From CAYYTU01 sp964474655 (GTDB lineage: Bacteria > Chloroflexota > Anaerolineae > B4-G1): a stretch of DNA of 7,930 nt. Position numbers and translations under genes: made by a program. Below, in pieces: positions 6,415 through 7,930 of the stretch (positions within the stretch are counted from its first letter, which is position 1; each line of letters starts with the position of its first letter). The notes beneath the pieces were generated by a model. That model worked only from the letters and a program-made list of their open reading frames with translations, ran no database searches and was not told where the DNA came from. The stretch covers positions 1 through 7,930 of the forward strand of contig CAYYTU010000108.1 in the NCBI GenBank assembly GCA_964474655.1, given 5' to 3'.

Positions 6415-6977
6415 TTGACAGGTTGCGTGGTGCACCGCTTTCTGGATTCTTGTTCATGTTTATTGCAGTTCTAATACTGCCCTCTATAGGCCTGGGATGG
6501 GCAAGTTGGATTATTGATCGAAATGTTCGTAAGCGGGTGGAGGAAATCCAGACAATCATACAAGATGTAGACGAGTCTATCAACAAAGGCGGACTAGAAA
6601 GCGAGGGAGGCGAGTGTGTGGGATCAGGATACGTGGAGGTTGAGTACCATCGAGACGGTACCATAGCTGCCAGGGATACATATGTTCGCGAACAAGGAAC
6701 TCTTGCGCAGTTCAAGCTGGTTGAACGTAAATACTATATGAATAGTCGAGTGATCGCACGAGACACTTTCGGCCCTGTGGAGGGGATCCAAAAAACCGTG
6801 AAGTGGCGACAGTATTACAACGGCGATGGGGAGGTGTTCCTCCAGGAGTACTTCACACAGGGGGGGATTGGCCTTAGCAAGAAATATCTCACAACTCAAA
6901 ATACGTTTCGGCTTAGAAGAAATTTCACGCGCTCACCATTTCCGCCGATTTTTATGACGTTCGTATGTTATAGATGA
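6411..6977 (+). CDS. single-TM protein with MORN-like repeats, unknown function
   Basis: 188 residues. One helix at about 11-34 is followed by a short charged, probably coiled segment (36-58), a Gly/Glu linker, then three related units at about 75-92, 103-120 and 128-148. Units 1 and 2 share an aromatic strand, a turn and ARDT (R88-D89-T90 and R117-D118-T119, 29 residues apart). Unit 3 has YYNGDGEVFLQEYF. Such short beta-hairpin repeats resemble MORN_2-type repeats, which bind partners or the cell envelope. The start has GGAGGG at 6399-6404 and a 4-base overlap with the glycosyltransferase gene, suggesting the two products work together. The last 25 or so residues are basic and hydrophobic and less repeat-like, and the stop lies directly against a methylase relic, so the C-terminus may have been altered by the rearrangement. 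Confidence 0.7.
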   Translation: MIDRLRGAPLSGFLFMFIAVLILPSIGLGWASWIIDRNVRKRVEEIQTIIQDVDESINKGGLESEGGECVGSGYVEVEYHRDGTIAARDTYVREQGTLAQFKLVERKYYMNSRVIARDTFGPVEGIQKTVKWRQYYNGDGEVFLQEYFTQGGIGLSKKYLTTQNTFRLRRNFTRSPFPPIFMTFVCYR

Positions 6978-7028
6978 AACGTAATGCATTTTTGCTTCGC
7001 CCGCCGGCTGCTGACCGCCCCCCGCGCT
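6978..7028 (+). pseudogene. 51-base relic of a DUF1156 methylase gene (codons 29-45)
   Basis: Aligned without gaps to 7584-7634 in the methylase gene, this stretch differs at about 9 of 51 bases. In the same frame it reads NVMHFCFARRLLTAPRA against NVMHPYFARRPLTASRA in the intact gene. Weaker similarity may continue to about 7047 before an in-frame TGA at 7054-7056. The segment lacks the first 28 codons and starts immediately after the TGA of the preceding gene, so it is not expressed as a methylase. It is best read as the leftover of an older or duplicated methylase copy cut off by the AT-rich insert. Confidence 0.7.
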
Positions 7029-7060
7029 TTGCAAACCGGCGCACTGGCAGAATCTTGACT

Positions 7061-7065
7061 GGAGG
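7061..7065 (+). promoter_or_regulatory. ribosome binding site deciding the DUF433 gene start
   Basis: GGAGG lies 7 bases before the ATG at 7073. The same frame is open back to an ATG at 6974, but that extension runs through the methylase relic out of its own frame and adds 33 unconserved residues. The 7073 start fits the usual DUF433 N-terminus. Confidence 0.65.
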
Positions 7066-7072
7066 TTATGTG

Positions 7073-7423
7073 ATGCAACTGGAGAACTATTTCGAGTTCG
7101 TGGGATCGGAGGAACGCGATCCGCAGTCCAGCACGATCATCCGCATCAAGGGCCATCGCATCGGCATTGAGCACGTGCTGGCGTATTATCGCGAGGGGTA
7201 CGCGCCTGAAGAGATCGCCGAGGAGTTTCCGGGCCTGGAGCTGGAGAAGATCTACGCCACGATCACGTACTATCTCTCGCACTACGCTGAGGTGGAAGCC
7301 TACCTGACTCGCCAGCGGGAACGCGGCGAGCAGGCTTATGAGGAATGGGCCGATAGCCCATCGCCGCTGGTACAGCGCCTGCGGGACATTCGGGCGCAAA
7401 AACTGCAAGGAGCCCGGGCGTGA
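7073..7423 (+). CDS. DUF433 domain protein, VapB-like antitoxin without visible toxin
   Basis: 116 residues. The N-terminal part has a short beta segment. The core at about 24-70 carries the DUF433 pattern: IRIKGHRIGIEHVL, then GYAPEEIAEEFPGL, then a helix with ITYYLSHYAEVEAYL. The charged C-terminal tail, with QRER and QRLRDIRAQ, could bind a partner. Known: DUF433 proteins are small winged-helix-like DNA-binding antitoxins, usually directly upstream of a PIN-like DUF5615 toxin. Here no toxin gene follows; after 76 bases the methylase gene begins. The composition is GC-rich like the methylase, so the gene does not belong to the AT-rich insert. It may be an orphan antitoxin, a remnant of a toxin-antitoxin pair, or a local regulator of the methylase. 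Confidence 0.85.
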   Translation: MQLENYFEFVGSEERDPQSSTIIRIKGHRIGIEHVLAYYREGYAPEEIAEEFPGLELEKIYATITYYLSHYAEVEAYLTRQRERGEQAYEEWADSPSPLVQRLRDIRAQKLQGARA

Positions 7424-7458
7424 AGGTGCGTCTCTTGCTCTTGAACTCGGTAGCATCA

Positions 7459-7488
7459 CTTGCAACTTGCAACCTGCAAACCTGCAAA
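7459..7488 (+). repeat. four tandem TTGCAA/CTGCAAA units
   Basis: Two copies of CTTGCAA (7459-7472) are followed by two copies of CCTGCAAA (7473-7488), directly before the methylase ribosome site. A single related unit, TTGCAAACC, occurs at 7029-7037 at the end of the methylase relic, so the DUF433 gene is bracketed by this motif. Short tandem repeats of this kind are common between genes in some bacterial genomes and can change copy number by slippage. No function is shown. Confidence 0.6.
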
Positions 7489-7499
7489 CGGAGTCCTTG

Positions 7500-7930
7500 A
7501 TGACCAAACGCTACATCGAAGACGTCCTCCCGCTCGCTGAGCTGAACAAATACGCCCAGAAGGGCGGCGGAATCGGCTCGCTCAACGTGATGCACCCCTA
7601 CTTCGCCCGCCGGCCGCTGACCGCCTCCCGCGCGATGACGCTGGCCGCGCTGGTCGGCGCGCCCGAGAGCGAGGCCGAGCGCGAGGCGCTGGAGCACCTG
7701 CTCGTCGAGCTCAGCAGCGAGGAGTGGCCCGAGATGGATGACCTGCTCCACCGCGCCCGCGAGTTGATTCGCAAGGCCCATTCTGGGCCCGCCCACGACG
7801 ACCGCGAGCCGCGCGTGCTCGACCCCTTCGCCGGCGGGGGCTCGATGCCGCTGGAGGCGCTCCGGCTGGGCTGCGAGGCCACGGCGCTGGATCTGAATCC
7901 GGTGGCGTATCTGGCGTTGATTGCGTCGCT
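7500..7930 (+). CDS. DUF1156/COG1743 adenine-specific DNA methylase, 5' part (runs off the window)
   Basis: About 143 codons are visible and the frame is open to the window edge. The start is ATG at 7500 with GGAG at 7490-7493, 6 bases upstream. Seen: the DUF1156 N-terminus (LPLAELNKYAQKGG, then HPYFARRPLTASRA at 32-45), followed by the SAM-binding motif DPFAGGGS at 108-115 with LEALRLG after it, and the ribose-binding acidic motif ALDLNPVA with D131. The catalytic DPPY-type motif and the zinc ribbon typical of the family would lie beyond the window. Known: these N6-adenine methylases of roughly 900-1000 residues mark host DNA in DUF499/DUF1156-type and DISARM-like defence loci. With the helicase at 428 it frames the locus. 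If the next genes are DUF499 or DUF3780 it is the former, if DrmA/B/C the latter. Confidence 0.88.
   Translation, partial: MTKRYIEDVLPLAELNKYAQKGGGIGSLNVMHPYFARRPLTASRAMTLAALVGAPESEAEREALEHLLVELSSEEWPEMDDLLHRARELIRKAHSGPAHDDREPRVLDPFAGGGSMPLEALRLGCEATALDLNPVAYLALIAS

Larger units (their letters stand above)
3775..6977 (+). other. AT-rich four-gene insert inside the helicase-methylase locus
   Basis: Composition falls sharply near the 3' end of the helicase gene and rises again at 6978. The block carries only four tightly packed forward genes, all for membrane-anchored or membrane-embedded proteins, one of them a glycosyltransferase. I see no transposase, integrase, terminal inverted repeats or clear target-site duplication, so it is not labelled a mobile element. 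The right edge coincides with the start of a fragment homologous to the downstream methylase gene. The left edge lies within about 3770-3800. It is inferred to be horizontally acquired. Confidence 0.55.

Noticed and set aside
3770..6985. Target-site duplication or inverted repeats at the ends of the AT-rich insert
   Set aside because: I compared the two edges by eye and found no convincing direct or inverted repeat, and no transposase or integrase lies inside.
6974..7072. Upstream ATG start for the DUF433 gene
   Set aside because: The extra 33 codons are read out of frame through the methylase relic, while 7073 has a proper GGAGG site and the family's usual N-terminus.
7459..7488. CRISPR array
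   Set aside because: The units are 7-8 bases, contiguous and without spacers.

Overview
The window is bacterial DNA with two clearly different base compositions. The outer parts (the long helicase gene, and everything right of about 6978) are GC-rich with G/C-dominated third codon positions. Hand counts give 40 of 60 G+C at 2041-2100 and 49 of 60 at 7621-7680. The middle, about 3775-6977, is much more AT-rich (27 of 60 at 4081-4140, 21 of 60 at 6181-6240). Strong GGAGG-type ribosome sites and ATGA stop/start overlaps are typical of bacteria. A DUF433 gene and a TTGCAA/CTGCAAA tandem repeat make me think of Chloroflexota (Anaerolineae-like), but that is a guess from general impression, not a demonstrated assignment.

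Layout. 1-48 is probably the 3' end of an upstream gene. 49-427 has no convincing gene. It holds an 18-bp perfect palindrome, a sigma70-like promoter (252-280) and a structured leader. The leader has a strong hairpin and a terminator whose left arm can alternatively pair upstream, which is an attenuator-like arrangement ending 22 bases before the first gene. 428-3844 encodes a 1138-residue SNF2-type helicase with a C-terminal DUF3883 domain. The AT-rich insert follows with four genes packed head to tail: a 3-TM protein (3841-4266), a TM-anchored beta-domain protein (4263-4841), a membrane family 2 glycosyltransferase of the cellulose-synthase type (4843-6414) and a TM protein with MORN-like repeats (6411-6977). 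At 6978, immediately after the last stop codon, lies a 51-base decayed copy of part of the methylase gene that begins further right. Then come an orphan DUF433 (VapB-like) antitoxin gene (7073-7423), a short tandem repeat, and the 5' part of a DUF1156/COG1743 adenine-specific DNA methylase (7500 to the window end).

Interpretation. A DUF3883 helicase with a DUF1156 methylase is the core of DNA-modification anti-phage loci, either of the DUF499/DUF1156 kind or related to DISARM (DrmD/DrmMI). The partner genes that would settle which (DUF499 ATPase, or DrmA/B/C) lie beyond the right edge. The unusual part is the AT-rich membrane/glycosyltransferase block between helicase and methylase. It is joined to the helicase gene by a 4-base overlap, so it is probably co-transcribed and translationally coupled with a defence gene, and a relic of a methylase gene sits exactly at its right border. 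Whether it is a functional membrane arm of the defence system or a passenger cannot be decided from the sequence alone.
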